From Novosphingobium sp. (GTDB lineage: Bacteria; Pseudomonadota; Alphaproteobacteria; Sphingomonadales; Sphingomonadaceae): a stretch of DNA of 64,000 nucleotides. Both the position numbers and the translations under genes were made by a program. Below, piece by piece: positions 1-7,864 of this stretch. Numbering within the stretch: the stretch's first letter is position 1; each line of letters begins with the position of its first letter. The notes below the pieces were generated by a model. It had not been told where the DNA came from. It saw nothing but the letters and a program-made list of their open reading frames with translations, and made no database searches. Location of the stretch: NCBI RefSeq assembly GCF_027486195.1, contig NZ_JAIXPP010000033.1, positions 62,001-126,000 on the forward strand, in the 5' to 3' direction.

Positions 1-387
1 CACTTTCCCGCTTTCAACGAGGCGCGTTTCGGCCGGGTTCTTTTCGGCCCATCGCAGCGTCTCGATGACCGCTTCGCGATAGGCTTCGATGATCCGTTTA
101 TCGCCGCCAACGAGCGCGAGAACTGACCAACTCTTCGGCAGTGAGAAAGTGAGATCGGTTCCGGCACGGTGCTGGTTTTCGTGGCCGACCCTGGTTCCGT
201 CGGGTAGTTCACCTTTGAGGAGCTTGTCGAAGACCGCGGCATCAACTTCTCCGGAAAGGCCCAGCGCCGCGGCGCCTGATCCCACCCATTGACCCGATCG
301 GTCGGCGTCCGCGCTTGCGTAGTAGTTGTCGGCAGCAAAATAGCTGGCCGCGCCGGAGGCTGACCGGACATTGGCGACCGAAAGCAT
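1..387 (-). CDS. traI: TraI, MobF-family conjugative relaxase (N-terminus only)
   Basis: The first 129 codons of a relaxase run off the left edge; the relaxase domain nicks oriT and stays covalently attached through a tyrosine, and a helicase domain would be expected further downstream. The start (ATG at 385-387) gives an N-terminus with Y16 and the pair Y22-Y23 in the DNYY context typical of MobF nucleases, then the GxWxGxGAAxLGL and DLTFSLPKSWSVLAL blocks of the TrwC-relaxase domain (about residues 38-100). An AAGGA-type ribosome site lies just upstream. It follows the coupling protein by 44 bp in the same direction, as in F- and R388-like elements. The three catalytic histidines and the helicase part are outside the window. 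This ORF is too short to be seen as a complete gene here, but the motif match is strong. Confidence 0.9.
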   Translation of the reverse strand, partial: MLSVANVRSASGAASYFAADNYYASADADRSGQWVGSGAAALGLSGEVDAAVFDKLLKGELPDGTRVGHENQHRAGTDLTFSLPKSWSVLALVGGDKRIIEAYREAVIETLRWAEKNPAETRLVESGKV

Positions 388-431
388 GGATCCTGTTCCT
401 TCAAGCAAGGTGCCCCCTTGCTTTGCGGCTC

Positions 432-2762
432 TCAAAGATCGGGTTCGTAGAAGTCCTGTTCGCCGCTCTCGATGCCGCCTTCGAGCAAGTCTCGTTCCGC
501 CCTTACGGGAGGATGGTCTCGCTCTTGCGGCCGCTCGATCGGCTGCGACTTGAGGTCGCTCGAACCGGGCTTGTCTCCTCGCATCAGCGCCTTCTCATCA
601 GGGGACCGCTGCGCTCCGTCGGTTGCTTCACTCCTGCCAGAGAGAAGCGGTCCCGGCGGCAGTGTCGCGGCAGTTCCGCCCGCCGCGGTGGCTTCGGTGG
701 CTATCTCAGCCTTGCCTTCGTGGAGCGCTCCCCGCGCGTCACGGATAGGCAGGGTGCGGGACTGTTCCTCACCCTTCTGGCTTGCCTCGTCGGGCGTGGG
801 CCTCACGGTCTGCAGGTCGAGCTTCAGTTGCCGGGGGACGACCGGCTTGCCGGCGCCATCGTCATTCGCGGCTGGCGCACCTTCGGCGGGTTCGGATCGC
901 GATGCAGGAGAAGAGGTGCCCGCTGCAGCTCCCTCATCCGGGGCAGTCCGTTGGGGGCCAGGTTCGGAGGCGCGCGCAATGAACCCTTCGGCCAACCGGG
1001 GCAAACGGCGCGGCACGAGGGTGACCGGAGCGGCCGGGAAGCCGTCCGGGAACTTGAGGTAGCCGGAGAGCCGTGGCAAGTTCATGAACTGGTCGGGAAG
1101 GAGCAGTGGTTCGATCTGTCGCCGAGGAGTCAGGCTGACGGCGTCGCGAGCATTGTTGTAGCCGTAGCTGTACCCTTCCTCCATGTCGCGCACCTGCCGA
1201 TGTCCGATGAAGTCGGAGCACCAGGTCGCCGTCTCCCGGTCGGCCGTGGCAAGGATCAGTTTGCTTCGAGCCAGCGAGGATAGGGTCATCGCCATGTTCT
1301 CGCCGTAGACCTCCTTGAGCTTGGCAAAGGCATGGACGCCGGTGACGATCGCGCCGCCAAAATTGCGGGCGGTCTGGAGCCCTTTTTCCAGCGCGGGCAG
1401 CCGGTGCAATGCTCCCAGTTCGTCGACCAGGAACCAGATTCTGAGATCCGGGGTGCGCTCCATGGTCATCAGCGTGTTCATCGCGGTGTCGAGCCACAAG
1501 GTGAGTAGCTGCGAACAGATCGACATGTCGACATAGCGCGCCGAGAGGAACAGGATCGATCCCGGAGCGGAGATGCCTCGCGTCCAGTCCCGCACCGAGA
1601 AGCGCGGGCTATTGTTGGGCAGCAACTTGAGCGCCTTGGCATTGGCGTTGAACACGGCCCGGATCGACTCCGCCATGCGCGCCGCTTCGGGAGCGGTAAG
1701 CGGGTCAGCCATGGTGCCGCGCATGAGCTTGTGGACCTGTGCAAGATCGGCGGTCATTAGCCTAGTCGCGAGCGCGTGGTTGGTAGCCTGCCCGGTGCGC
1801 TGGAGATGCAGGCACATCTCGACGAAGAGCATGCGGGCGGCGAGCACCCAGAACTGCTCCGAGCCGCCACCGTCGTGCGGAACGAGTGCTTCGGCCGCTG
1901 CGTGGAATTCGCCCTCGCTGGTGCAGTCATGAAAAACGCTCCAGGTCGGGCAGCGGGCATCGAGCGGGTTCAGGATGATGTCGCGCTCGGGGTCGTAAAA
2001 GGCCTCGATGAACGCCCCGGTGAGATCGAAAACCACCGCGCGTTGCCCACGCGCCCGGGCCTCGGCGAGGAGCTGGCTCAGGGCCACGGTCTTGCCGGTG
2101 CCGGTTGTGCCGATCAGCATCGTATGGCTCTGCTCAAGGCGCCATGGCCAGGACACGCCGGCGAGATGAGCCGGGCTGTAAAAGCCTGCCTCTTCGGTCG
2201 CTGCAGCACCGGCCAGCCGCCATTTCCAGCCGAGCGCGGCTTGCAGTTCGCGAGCCCGTTCCGTGCTGTTGTGCCGGTCGATTTCTGCCTCGAGCTCGTC
2301 AAGGGTAACAAGCATCGCGCCGCGCTCGTGCTTGCGCTCCTTTGATTTGCCGCCGAACCGTTCAGCGAACCACCAAAAGGCGATAAAGGCAGGGACGAGG
2401 ATGAGCGCAGAAAGGCCCATGCCGCGCCGAATGGCGGTGCCGAGCGCAGCTACGGCTTCACGCATTGGAGGAAAGTCGCGAACGACATTGAATGGCAGGC
2501 GGACGGTGCCGCCACCGGCCAGCTTCAGCTCCACCAGCTTGCCGGGATCGAACTCCATGAAGGCGTAGCCCGAAGCATAGAGATGCATCCATGCCAGGTA
2601 GATTTGGTGGTCGGTAAGCGTCGTGGTTACTTCCCAATAGGAGAGCCAGGCAGTGACAATGAAAGTCACCAAGAGCGGCCCTTTGAGCCCTGCCGCAAAC
2701 ATGAAACCGAAGTGACCGAGGAGCTGGCTGCCGCGCGTGAAGTTGAGGAGATTACGCTTCAT
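432..2762 (-). CDS. traD: TraD, type IV coupling ATPase for conjugation
   Basis: A 776-residue coupling protein that links the relaxosome to the mating channel and pumps DNA with ATP. Two membrane segments lie near residues 20-40 and 115-132. The Walker A motif GTTGTGKT is at 218-225 and the Walker B stretch IWFLVDE at 442-448, followed by the LPALEKGLQTARNFGG block typical of TraD/TraG. The C-terminal 150 residues are low-complexity and charged, as in TraD tails that contact the relaxase. I chose the ATG at 2760-2762 because a GGGAGG ribosome site precedes it; the open frame extends 30 codons further without support. The gene overlaps the stop of the small protein upstream by 11 bp and is followed by traI. 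Confidence 0.92.
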   Translation of the reverse strand: MKRNLLNFTRGSQLLGHFGFMFAAGLKGPLLVTFIVTAWLSYWEVTTTLTDHQIYLAWMHLYASGYAFMEFDPGKLVELKLAGGGTVRLPFNVVRDFPPMREAVAALGTAIRRGMGLSALILVPAFIAFWWFAERFGGKSKERKHERGAMLVTLDELEAEIDRHNSTERARELQAALGWKWRLAGAAATEEAGFYSPAHLAGVSWPWRLEQSHTMLIGTTGTGKTVALSQLLAEARARGQRAVVFDLTGAFIEAFYDPERDIILNPLDARCPTWSVFHDCTSEGEFHAAAEALVPHDGGGSEQFWVLAARMLFVEMCLHLQRTGQATNHALATRLMTADLAQVHKLMRGTMADPLTAPEAARMAESIRAVFNANAKALKLLPNNSPRFSVRDWTRGISAPGSILFLSARYVDMSICSQLLTLWLDTAMNTLMTMERTPDLRIWFLVDELGALHRLPALEKGLQTARNFGGAIVTGVHAFAKLKEVYGENMAMTLSSLARSKLILATADRETATWCSDFIGHRQVRDMEEGYSYGYNNARDAVSLTPRRQIEPLLLPDQFMNLPRLSGYLKFPDGFPAAPVTLVPRRLPRLAEGFIARASEPGPQRTAPDEGAAAGTSSPASRSEPAEGAPAANDDGAGKPVVPRQLKLDLQTVRPTPDEASQKGEEQSRTLPIRDARGALHEGKAEIATEATAAGGTAATLPPGPLLSGRSEATDGAQRSPDEKALMRGDKPGSSDLKSQPIERPQERDHPPVRAERDLLEGGIESGEQDFYEPDL

Positions 2763-3081
2763 CGCTGCCTCCCTCGGGTGCGGAGGCGCTGAGCCCAAGC
2801 CGGGCGAGCCTGCGATTGTAAGCCTCGTGCGTACGCTGCCGCAACGAGCCATCAGTATGGCTGGCCAGGAGCGCTTCGAGGGCTACCGTGATGAACAGGT
2901 TTTGCCGCACCGGGTCGAGGGCCCCAGGCCGCTTTCGCGCTTCGTTTTCACGCTGCCAGGCATCGACCAGCTGATCGCGAATGACGATGCTGACGGAGAC
3001 CTGCTGGTCCCGGGCTTTGCCCTTGATCCAGTCAGCAAGTGGGCGGGGTACGTATGTCTGAAGACTGAGATGCCGATCCAT
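2752..3081 (-). CDS. Small protein upstream of traD, possible relaxosome accessory
   Basis: A 109-residue protein whose 3' end overlaps traD. The N-terminal part (LSLQTYVPRPLADWIKGKA, then VSVSIVIRDQLVDAW) looks like a ribbon-helix-helix or similar DNA-binding fold, with a basic C-terminal half containing RQRTHEAYNRRLARLG. Small DNA-binding proteins at this position (TraJ/MobC-like) help relaxases recognise oriT; this role is inferred from position and is not shown by a diagnostic motif. The start is the ATG at 3079-3081; the ribosome site is weak. The AT-richer region just upstream (3082-3340) would be the natural place for oriT or the tra promoter. Confidence 0.7.
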   Translation of the reverse strand: MDRHLSLQTYVPRPLADWIKGKARDQQVSVSIVIRDQLVDAWQRENEARKRPGALDPVRQNLFITVALEALLASHTDGSLRQRTHEAYNRRLARLGLSASAPEGGSDEA

Positions 3082-3503
3082 GTTCTGGGGTCCAATTGAC
3101 CCTTGCGAACCTGGTTCGATCTTGCGGAAGACAGCGATGAGAATAAATCAGGAACATTGGCGCGTCAATTGCGATAAACTGGCACCAATTCAGAGAGTTA
3201 GGTAGCCCCAATTTGCCCGTAAATCGCGAATCCAAGGCATGCATCACGCTCAAATTGGTTTAACACCAGCCCGAAACTTCAGCGTATCACACTGATATAC
3301 CTATACTAAATCCAGCAGTGTCACTGCGTACGGTGTGCTCAGTCTACCAAGCTGCGGGAGGGTGATCCGGTCACTTCGCTGGACATGCTGGAGGGATTGA
3401 AGGGCCTCGATAGCGCGGAGCCAAAGCGCGTGCGGGCGCCGATGCCCGCACTCCGCTCGTCGCAACTGATCCCGAGCGCGATCGAATCAACGGCGAGCAA
3501 AAT
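3082..3503. promoter_or_regulatory. Non-coding region upstream of tra genes; candidate tra promoter/oriT
   Basis: About 420 bp without a convincing gene. The part nearest the tra genes (3130-3340) is clearly richer in A and T than its surroundings. It contains a 7-bp inverted pair CAATTTG (3209-3215) and CAAATTG (3251-3257), and a perfect palindrome GCAGTG-T-CACTGC at 3315-3327. Such features fit an oriT or operator for the divergent tra unit, but no known nic consensus was recognised. An open frame from 3385 runs into the antisense of the next gene and is rejected. Confidence 0.3.
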
Positions 3504-3539
3504 AAAAGGGCAGGAACCGCTCCCGGCTCCCACCCTTTT
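3504..3539 (-). terminator. Rho-independent terminator of the 73-aa gene
   Basis: The arms AAAAGGG (3504-3510) and CCCTTTT (3533-3539) enclose a further imperfect GC stem and loop. Read on the minus strand the stem ends in a T-rich stretch five bases beyond the stop of the small gene at 3545. Confidence 0.7.
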
Positions 3540-3544
3540 CGGCG

Positions 3545-3766
3545 TCAGAGTTCATCCAGCATCGACCCGTGAATGGTGTGGACGACACGCGTCGCCAGGT
3601 GTGCCGGCAGGGCGCAGTAGTCACCTTCATCGAGCGCGATGTATCCTAACTCGTCGTCTGCCACGATGTGCTGATCGAAGTAGCTGTGCAATGCCCTGCG
3701 TTCGGCGAGTTCCAGGGCCTCGAAGTAGCTGCGGGATGAAGCGGTGCAAGGTGCAGAATAAGCCAT
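3545..3766 (-). CDS. Uncharacterised 73-residue ICE protein
   Basis: A short acidic protein starting MAYSAPC, with ATG at 3764-3766 preceded by a strong AGGAGG site seven bases away; the longer frame to 3823 has no such support. It has no membrane segment or recognisable motif. It carries an ALELAERRALHSYFDQH helix-like stretch and a DDELGYIALDEGDYCALP segment. It is followed by its own terminator, so it appears to be a single-gene unit. I do not recognise the family. The AGGAG leader style matches the other small element genes between 4.4 and 8.8 kb, which supports it being real. Confidence 0.7.
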   Translation of the reverse strand: MAYSAPCTASSRSYFEALELAERRALHSYFDQHIVADDELGYIALDEGDYCALPAHLATRVVHTIHGSMLDEL

Positions 3767-4113
3767 GATAATCCTCCTGAGGTTGTCTTGAACGACAGGG
3801 GGAAGTGCGATGTTCGTGCGCATGACGGGTCAGGGACCGCGCGCTCGCGCGGCCGCGTCAGCGGCGGTGGGGGAAACGATTTTGTCGGGGGAGGGATTCA
3901 TCCCTTCTCCGGCAAAATGGTGGGGCCCTGCCGTCCTTGAGGCGGCATGTGGACGGACATCATGCTGGGCATTCCGTGAGCCAGCCCCTCTACCCTCGCG
4001 GTTGCAGGGGACGGCTATAGTCGGGCGCCGCTTTTCTCATTTTCCTACACCCTGGGCGCTGTGGCAGAAGAACTCTCGAGGGACCACAAACCAAGGGGGC
4101 GGAAAGGACTGAC
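3767..4113. other. Intergenic region with strong hairpin and shared 12-mer
   Basis: No gene is supported here. A long imperfect hairpin at 3879-3918 has ATTTTG/CAAAAT outer arms and a GC-rich middle, possibly a terminator or attenuator. Near the right end the string TTTCCTACACCC (4041-4052) recurs exactly upstream of the lytic transglycosylase at 22748-22759, so it may be a promoter or operator element for plus-strand genes of the element. Confidence 0.4.
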
Positions 4114-4341
4114 ATGCCCCGCAAGAACAATCCGGTCGATGCCTTGAAAAAGCTCCGGGAACAGCGCGACGAACTGGCGGCCAAGGAAGCAAAGCTTCGC
4201 GACGAGGCTGCGATTGTCCTCGGCCACATTCTGATCGAGTGCGGCGCCGAGACGATCGAACCGGCAAAACTGCGCCAGATCGTGCGTGCATCGATGGCAC
4301 TCGGGATCGAGGAAACGCTGAAGCGGATCGCTCCTGCTTAA
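4114..4341 (+). CDS. Small coiled-coil protein, TraC-like in general form
   Basis: A 75-residue protein with a charged amphipathic helix (DALKKLREQRDELAAKEAKL) followed by a compact segment, AAIVLGHILIECGAETIEPAKL. An AAAGGA ribosome site precedes the ATG. This layout resembles the short TraC-type proteins of Agrobacterium plasmids, which sit near relaxase genes; the resemblance is one of shape and the name is not assigned. It converges on ssb, and the two share the terminator hairpin at 4405-4438. A role in DNA processing during transfer is an inference from location only. Confidence 0.65.
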   Translation: MPRKNNPVDALKKLREQRDELAAKEAKLRDEAAIVLGHILIECGAETIEPAKLRQIVRASMALGIEETLKRIAPA

Positions 4342-4404
4342 GGCCAACCCAGCGGCGGCAAGGGGTTCGATGCCCCGCGCCGCCGCATCGCCCCAGAGCA
4401 AAAG

Positions 4405-4438
4405 AAAAGGCCCCGATGGCATCTGCCACCGGGGCCTT
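4405..4438 (-). terminator. Terminator between the 75-aa gene and ssb
   Basis: Arms AAGGCCCCGATGGC and GCCACCGGGGCCTT form a long stem with one mismatch and an ATCT loop. On the minus strand it is followed by TTTTCTTTT, making it the ssb terminator; it may also stop plus-strand transcription. Confidence 0.85.
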
Positions 4439-4456
4439 GTCGTGGGGCAAGGACAT

Positions 4457-4846
4457 TCAGTCCTCGTCGATGTCGGGTGCTCCCTCGTTGCCGCCCGAAC
4501 GGCCCTTGGTGAGGAAGTCGACCTTGTCGGCGATGATCTTGCAACCGTAGCGCTTGGTGCCGCTCTGATCCTCCCACTGGGTGTAGTGGATGCGACCTTC
4601 GACCGTCACGAGCTGGCCCTTGGTGCAGTACTTGGCGACGTTCTGGCCCAGGCCGTTGAAGCAGGTGATCCGGTGGAATTCGCTGTCCTTGGCGGTGTAG
4701 CCGTTCTCGTCCTTGTAGGTCTTGCCATCCTTGCGGGCGGGACGGTCGGTCACAACAGAGATCGAAGTGATGCTGGTTCCACCCTGGGTGGTGCGGGTTT
4801 CGGGGTCGCGAGCGATGCGGCCAACGAGGATAACGAGATTGGTCAT
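4457..4846 (-). CDS. ssb: Single-stranded DNA-binding protein (element copy)
   Basis: A 129-residue SSB with one OB fold: MTNLVILVGRIARDPETR at the N-terminus, FHRITCFNGLGQNVAKYC in the middle and LVTVEGRIHYTQWEDQSG at the subunit interface. It coats the transferred strand and recruits repair enzymes. The ATG at 4844-4846 has an AGGAGA site. The tail is short and ends in acidic PDIDED, without the usual hydrophobic DDIPF tip through which SSB normally docks its partners, so partner recruitment may differ. Conjugative elements often carry their own ssb in the leading region to blunt the host SOS response; that is background knowledge and is not shown here. Confidence 0.93.
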   Translation of the reverse strand: MTNLVILVGRIARDPETRTTQGGTSITSISVVTDRPARKDGKTYKDENGYTAKDSEFHRITCFNGLGQNVAKYCTKGQLVTVEGRIHYTQWEDQSGTKRYGCKIIADKVDFLTKGRSGGNEGAPDIDED

Positions 4847-5149
4847 GGGCTTTCTCCTGATCGAGCATTCCGGGTCCATCCCGGCTGCAAACCCGAGCAG
4901 AAGCGCCCCGCGGCGAAGCGCACCGAAGGGGAACCCGGAACTGGTTCGGGTGGTGCGGGCAGCCGGGCACAGCCCGGCAACTCGGCCGGACCTGATCCGG
5001 GTTGCGCGTCTCGACGGGGGGTGATTCAGGGACAGGTTTGTATCGAAGCCGGGTGGAGCCGGATGCCTTGAACAGGTCAGTCCTGCCTCGTTTCCCTCCG
5101 GTCTTGGGCGGATCATTCCCCCGCCAGCCCTCCACCGGAGAACCCCTTC
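4847..5149. other. Structured leader between DUF6915 gene and ssb
   Basis: About 300 bp of GC-rich non-coding sequence upstream of ssb. It holds a perfect 7-bp stem GCCGGGC-aca-GCCCGGC at 4962-4978 and several weaker inverted repeats (such as AACCCGG/TTCGGGT nearby). It may end the upstream operon or fold in the ssb leader. No ORF here has coding support. Confidence 0.4.
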
Positions 5150-5578
5150 CTAAAGCTCGGTAAGGACCGCTCCTCCAGCAGGTGGCCTGGTCCTGGACGC
5201 AACTGCTTCGCCGGGGACAGGCATATCGATCGTCACCCCTTGAGCGCCGTCCAGAGGGTTGCCTCGCAGCATCCAGGCCTGCGGCGTGATCAAGCGCGCC
5301 CAGTCAGCAAAGGAGGGGATCGAGCCCAAGTCTTCGCGGACGTGCTGCTCGCCGACCAGTCGCACCGGAACGACCCGACCATCGGCATTGACGAGGGTCT
5401 CGCCGAAGATTGCCTCCAGCATGAATATCCCCTCGGCATGGTGCCGCAGCGCGCGGTGCCGAGGGTCTGCGAGAATAGCCTTCGACTGGTCGAACCACTG
5501 GTGCAGCGGGAGATAATCATCGACCGTGCCGCCCCATTTCCGGACCGACGAGAGGGCGTGGTAGTAGCAGTGGGCCAT
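5150..5578 (-). CDS. DUF6915 family protein
   Basis: A 142-residue protein opening MAHCYYHALSSVRKWGG, then DDYLPLHQWFDQSKA and RHRALRHHAEGIFMLE, the recognised DUF6915 signature. The His/Asp/Tyr-rich core suggests a metal- or phosphate-binding fold, but no function is established to my knowledge. The ATG at 5576-5578 follows a clean AGGAG site; the longer frame reading is unsupported. It lies 10 bp downstream of the DUF6878 gene, so the two are probably co-transcribed. Both families are frequent passengers of conjugative elements in sphingomonads. Confidence 0.85.
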   Translation of the reverse strand: MAHCYYHALSSVRKWGGTVDDYLPLHQWFDQSKAILADPRHRALRHHAEGIFMLEAIFGETLVNADGRVVPVRLVGEQHVREDLGSIPSFADWARLITPQAWMLRGNPLDGAQGVTIDMPVPGEAVASRTRPPAGGAVLTEL

Positions 5579-5588
5579 GACAGATCTC

Positions 5589-6050
5589 CTAGAGCTCGGT
5601 CGAGTGATCATCGGTCGCGATGAAGCGCAGGCTGCAGTCGAGCACGAAGGTCGCTGCAGCCACATCGATCACGAGTTCGCCGCAGGCACCGTCGTTGATC
5701 TCCCAGCCAGGGTGGTGTCGTTCGAGCGCCAGATAGGTCAGCTGCTCGAGAGCTTGCCCAAGCGACGGCAGCTGCTCGGAACCGGCACCATCCGCCGTAT
5801 GTGCTTCGCCTTCCTGCAGCGTAACATCAGGGCACGCGATCGCCGCACCGGCTGCATCGAGGCAGACACATTCCTCGACCGCACCGCTGTCGCCGCAACC
5901 GTCAAAGCGGATCTCGACGCGGGCGATGTCGGCTTCCTGCAAGCGCGGGAGAATGACGGTCTTGAGCTGCTGAATCTCTTCGACCACCTGGGTCTGCCGC
6001 TCGGCCTGGCGAACGGCAAAGTCGGCCATCACGGCTTCGATATCGATCAT
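5589..6050 (-). CDS. DUF6878 family protein
   Basis: A 153-residue acidic protein. The diagnostic central block reads VEIRFDGCGDSGAVEE (about 54-69), and the C-terminal half carries ERHHPGWEINDGACGEL and the LDCSLRFIATDDHSTEL ending, all typical of DUF6878. The D/E-rich core suggests a nucleic-acid mimic or metal site, which is speculation. The ATG at 6048-6050 is preceded by AGGAGG. It heads a two-gene unit with DUF6915. Acidic small proteins in ICE leading regions are often anti-defence candidates, but nothing in this sequence proves that. Confidence 0.85.
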   Translation of the reverse strand: MIDIEAVMADFAVRQAERQTQVVEEIQQLKTVILPRLQEADIARVEIRFDGCGDSGAVEECVCLDAAGAAIACPDVTLQEGEAHTADGAGSEQLPSLGQALEQLTYLALERHHPGWEINDGACGELVIDVAAATFVLDCSLRFIATDDHSTEL

Positions 6051-6172
6051 GGAATGCCTCCTGTAGAAAGGAGCCGACGACCATTCGCTGGCTCCAACCG
6101 ACAGGCGCACGCCTTTCCTCTGACGGACGACGCCAGCGCCGATCCGGCGCTGGCGCGAAGACCGACAGGGTC

Positions 6173-7126
6173 TCAGTCGGTCTTGGCCGAAGTGTTCTTC
6201 GGATTGGTGCCCAGCGGCCCGCGGCGGTCGACCACGGTGATCCGCCGCGCCTTGGCCTCGATCACCAGACGTTCAAGAACACCGTTCCCCGGAAAGGCGA
6301 TGACGTAGCGCGGATCGAGCGAGAGCATCCGCTCGTTGCGCTTGAAACCGGCACGCGCGCCGAGGCGCATATCGAGCGAGAACGTCACCTGCGGAATGCC
6401 GCGACGTTCAGCCCAGCTCGATGCCAGACGGTCGACGCCCTTGGTGTCGCCGCCGTGGATGAGCACCATGTCCGGCACGCGGTCGCGGACCTTGTCGAGG
6501 GTGGCCCAGACATTGTTGCCAAAGGTCAGCGCATCGCCTTCGGTTGCATGACGGGTACGTCCCCCGGCGAACACCACAGGCGTGCCTTCGGGCATGGCGG
6601 CACGGCGCTTGGCTTCAGCGCGGGCGCGCAGGAAATCGCGGCCTTCGACAAGCGCGGACGTCAGCATGGCGCTGTGATTGAAGCGCGAGCTCGACACTGG
6701 CTTCCAGGAGGAGCCGAACTCGTTGAGGTACATGGCTGCTGCAACCTCGCGCATCTCTTCGAGCGCCAGCATCGCGCCCTCGGCGCATTGCGCCCGCTCG
6801 ACCTGGGTCTCGAGGTCATGGGTATGGACCTCGGATCCATCTGCTGTCGCAACCAGCGCGCGGACCTCGTCGGTCGCCCGGTCGACTGCCATGGATTTGC
6901 GTTCCGCCGAGCGGTGGAAGATGTTGACGAAGGCCCAGCCGAGGTCTTCGGCATCGGCCTCGAGCGCGGTGCCGGACACCATAGCGAAAAGATCGGACCA
7001 GACCGCTTCGAGGGTGTGGACGACCTGCTCCCGGACCGGGAAATCGCTTGTCGATACGGGGGCAGGACCGATGGAAAAGCCGGCAAGATCGAGCCCGGCG
7101 AGTTGGTCGGCGAATGGCGTGTGCAT
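6173..7126 (-). CDS. DUF2493 (YspA/SLOG-like) protein
   Basis: A 317-residue protein. The C-terminal third (about 185-290) is a SLOG-type Rossmann domain: PVVFAGGRTRH, then VLIHGGDTKGVDRLASSWAE and VIAFPGNGVLERLVIEA, the pattern of DUF2493/YspA. SLOG proteins bind nucleotide-like ligands and are often tied to nucleotide signalling or conflict systems. The N-terminal half is helical and unique to element-borne homologues. The ATG at 7124-7126 has an AGGAGG site; the frame extends further without one. The gene stands 122 bp upstream of the DUF6878 gene in the same direction. Confidence 0.85.
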   Translation of the reverse strand: MHTPFADQLAGLDLAGFSIGPAPVSTSDFPVREQVVHTLEAVWSDLFAMVSGTALEADAEDLGWAFVNIFHRSAERKSMAVDRATDEVRALVATADGSEVHTHDLETQVERAQCAEGAMLALEEMREVAAAMYLNEFGSSWKPVSSSRFNHSAMLTSALVEGRDFLRARAEAKRRAAMPEGTPVVFAGGRTRHATEGDALTFGNNVWATLDKVRDRVPDMVLIHGGDTKGVDRLASSWAERRGIPQVTFSLDMRLGARAGFKRNERMLSLDPRYVIAFPGNGVLERLVIEAKARRITVVDRRGPLGTNPKNTSAKTD

Positions 7127-7430
7127 GGGGAAGTCCTCCTGACTGGCGTGAGGCCGGCGCACCCGCTCATGGCTGCGCCAGCGAGAGCCCGTCAGGGCCA
7201 GCATTCAGTCAGAGTTGCGCACCCGTCAGGGGAAACCTGGCTTGGCGGGCTGGCGCGGGCAGGCCTTGAGCCCTAAGGGCGAAGGCCAACACGGGCCCGA
7301 CCAAGCCGGGTTGCGCAAGGCTGGCGGCTGGCCCAGGGCCTCTCTCGCATGGCGCCAGACCATGGGCGTTCGGAACAGCCATTGGCAGGGGCACGCCCTA
7401 TGCCTCATGCATGCACCGCCCCTGCTCAGG
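7127..7430. other. Non-coding gap with hairpin
   Basis: About 300 bp without a supported gene. A strong stem at 7262-7287 (GGCCTT..GCCCT/AGGGC..AAGGCC) is probably the terminator of the 140-aa gene on the minus strand, though no T-run follows. Confidence 0.4.
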
Positions 7431-7853
7431 TCAAGCCGCACGCTTGGTGTAAACGCCCTCTCCGTTCGACATGTGCCCGAGACAGTCATAGTCGCCGAAC
7501 ACGGCATCGAAGCGGGATGCGATCTGGGACAGCCAGCGCTGTGCCCGCGGTGAGCGGGCCGTGCGCCAATTGGCGTCCCAATAGGCGCCGTCATCGCGTT
7601 CGACGATCCAGACGGCCACCAGCCCGCCGTAGACCGATACGCCGAAATCCGCATAGGCATTGCGCATGAGGATCCTGTCTTCCCGTCCGCGCCAGCCGTC
7701 ATGCGGGATCAGCGACGGGAAGGCCCGGCCGGCCCGCTCGCGCAGGTCGTCGCGCAGCCACTCGTATTCGAATTCCCAGTCGTCCTCGGCTTCGACCTCG
7801 AGAACCGTGAACGCGACGATTGCGCCGCTGGGATAGCTGACTGATCGGCCCAT
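7431..7853 (-). CDS. Uncharacterised 140-aa element protein
   Basis: A 140-residue soluble protein with clear coding character and a GGGAGGA ribosome site before the ATG. It is rich in aromatic and acidic residues (EDDWEFEYEWLRDDL; WIVERDDGAYWDANW). No catalytic motif or membrane segment is evident and I do not recognise the family with certainty. It starts 11 bp after the ArdC stop, in the same direction, so it is probably co-transcribed with the antirestriction gene. The negative charge and this partnership make it a candidate accessory anti-defence protein, as an inference only. Confidence 0.7.
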   Translation of the reverse strand: MGRSVSYPSGAIVAFTVLEVEAEDDWEFEYEWLRDDLRERAGRAFPSLIPHDGWRGREDRILMRNAYADFGVSVYGGLVAVWIVERDDGAYWDANWRTARSPRAQRWLSQIASRFDAVFGDYDCLGHMSNGEGVYTKRAA

Positions 7854-7864
7854 GATATCCTCCC

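Noticed and set aside
3385..3768. 127-residue plus-strand frame
   Set aside because: Second half is antisense to the 73-aa gene with a good ribosome site; first half has no start context.
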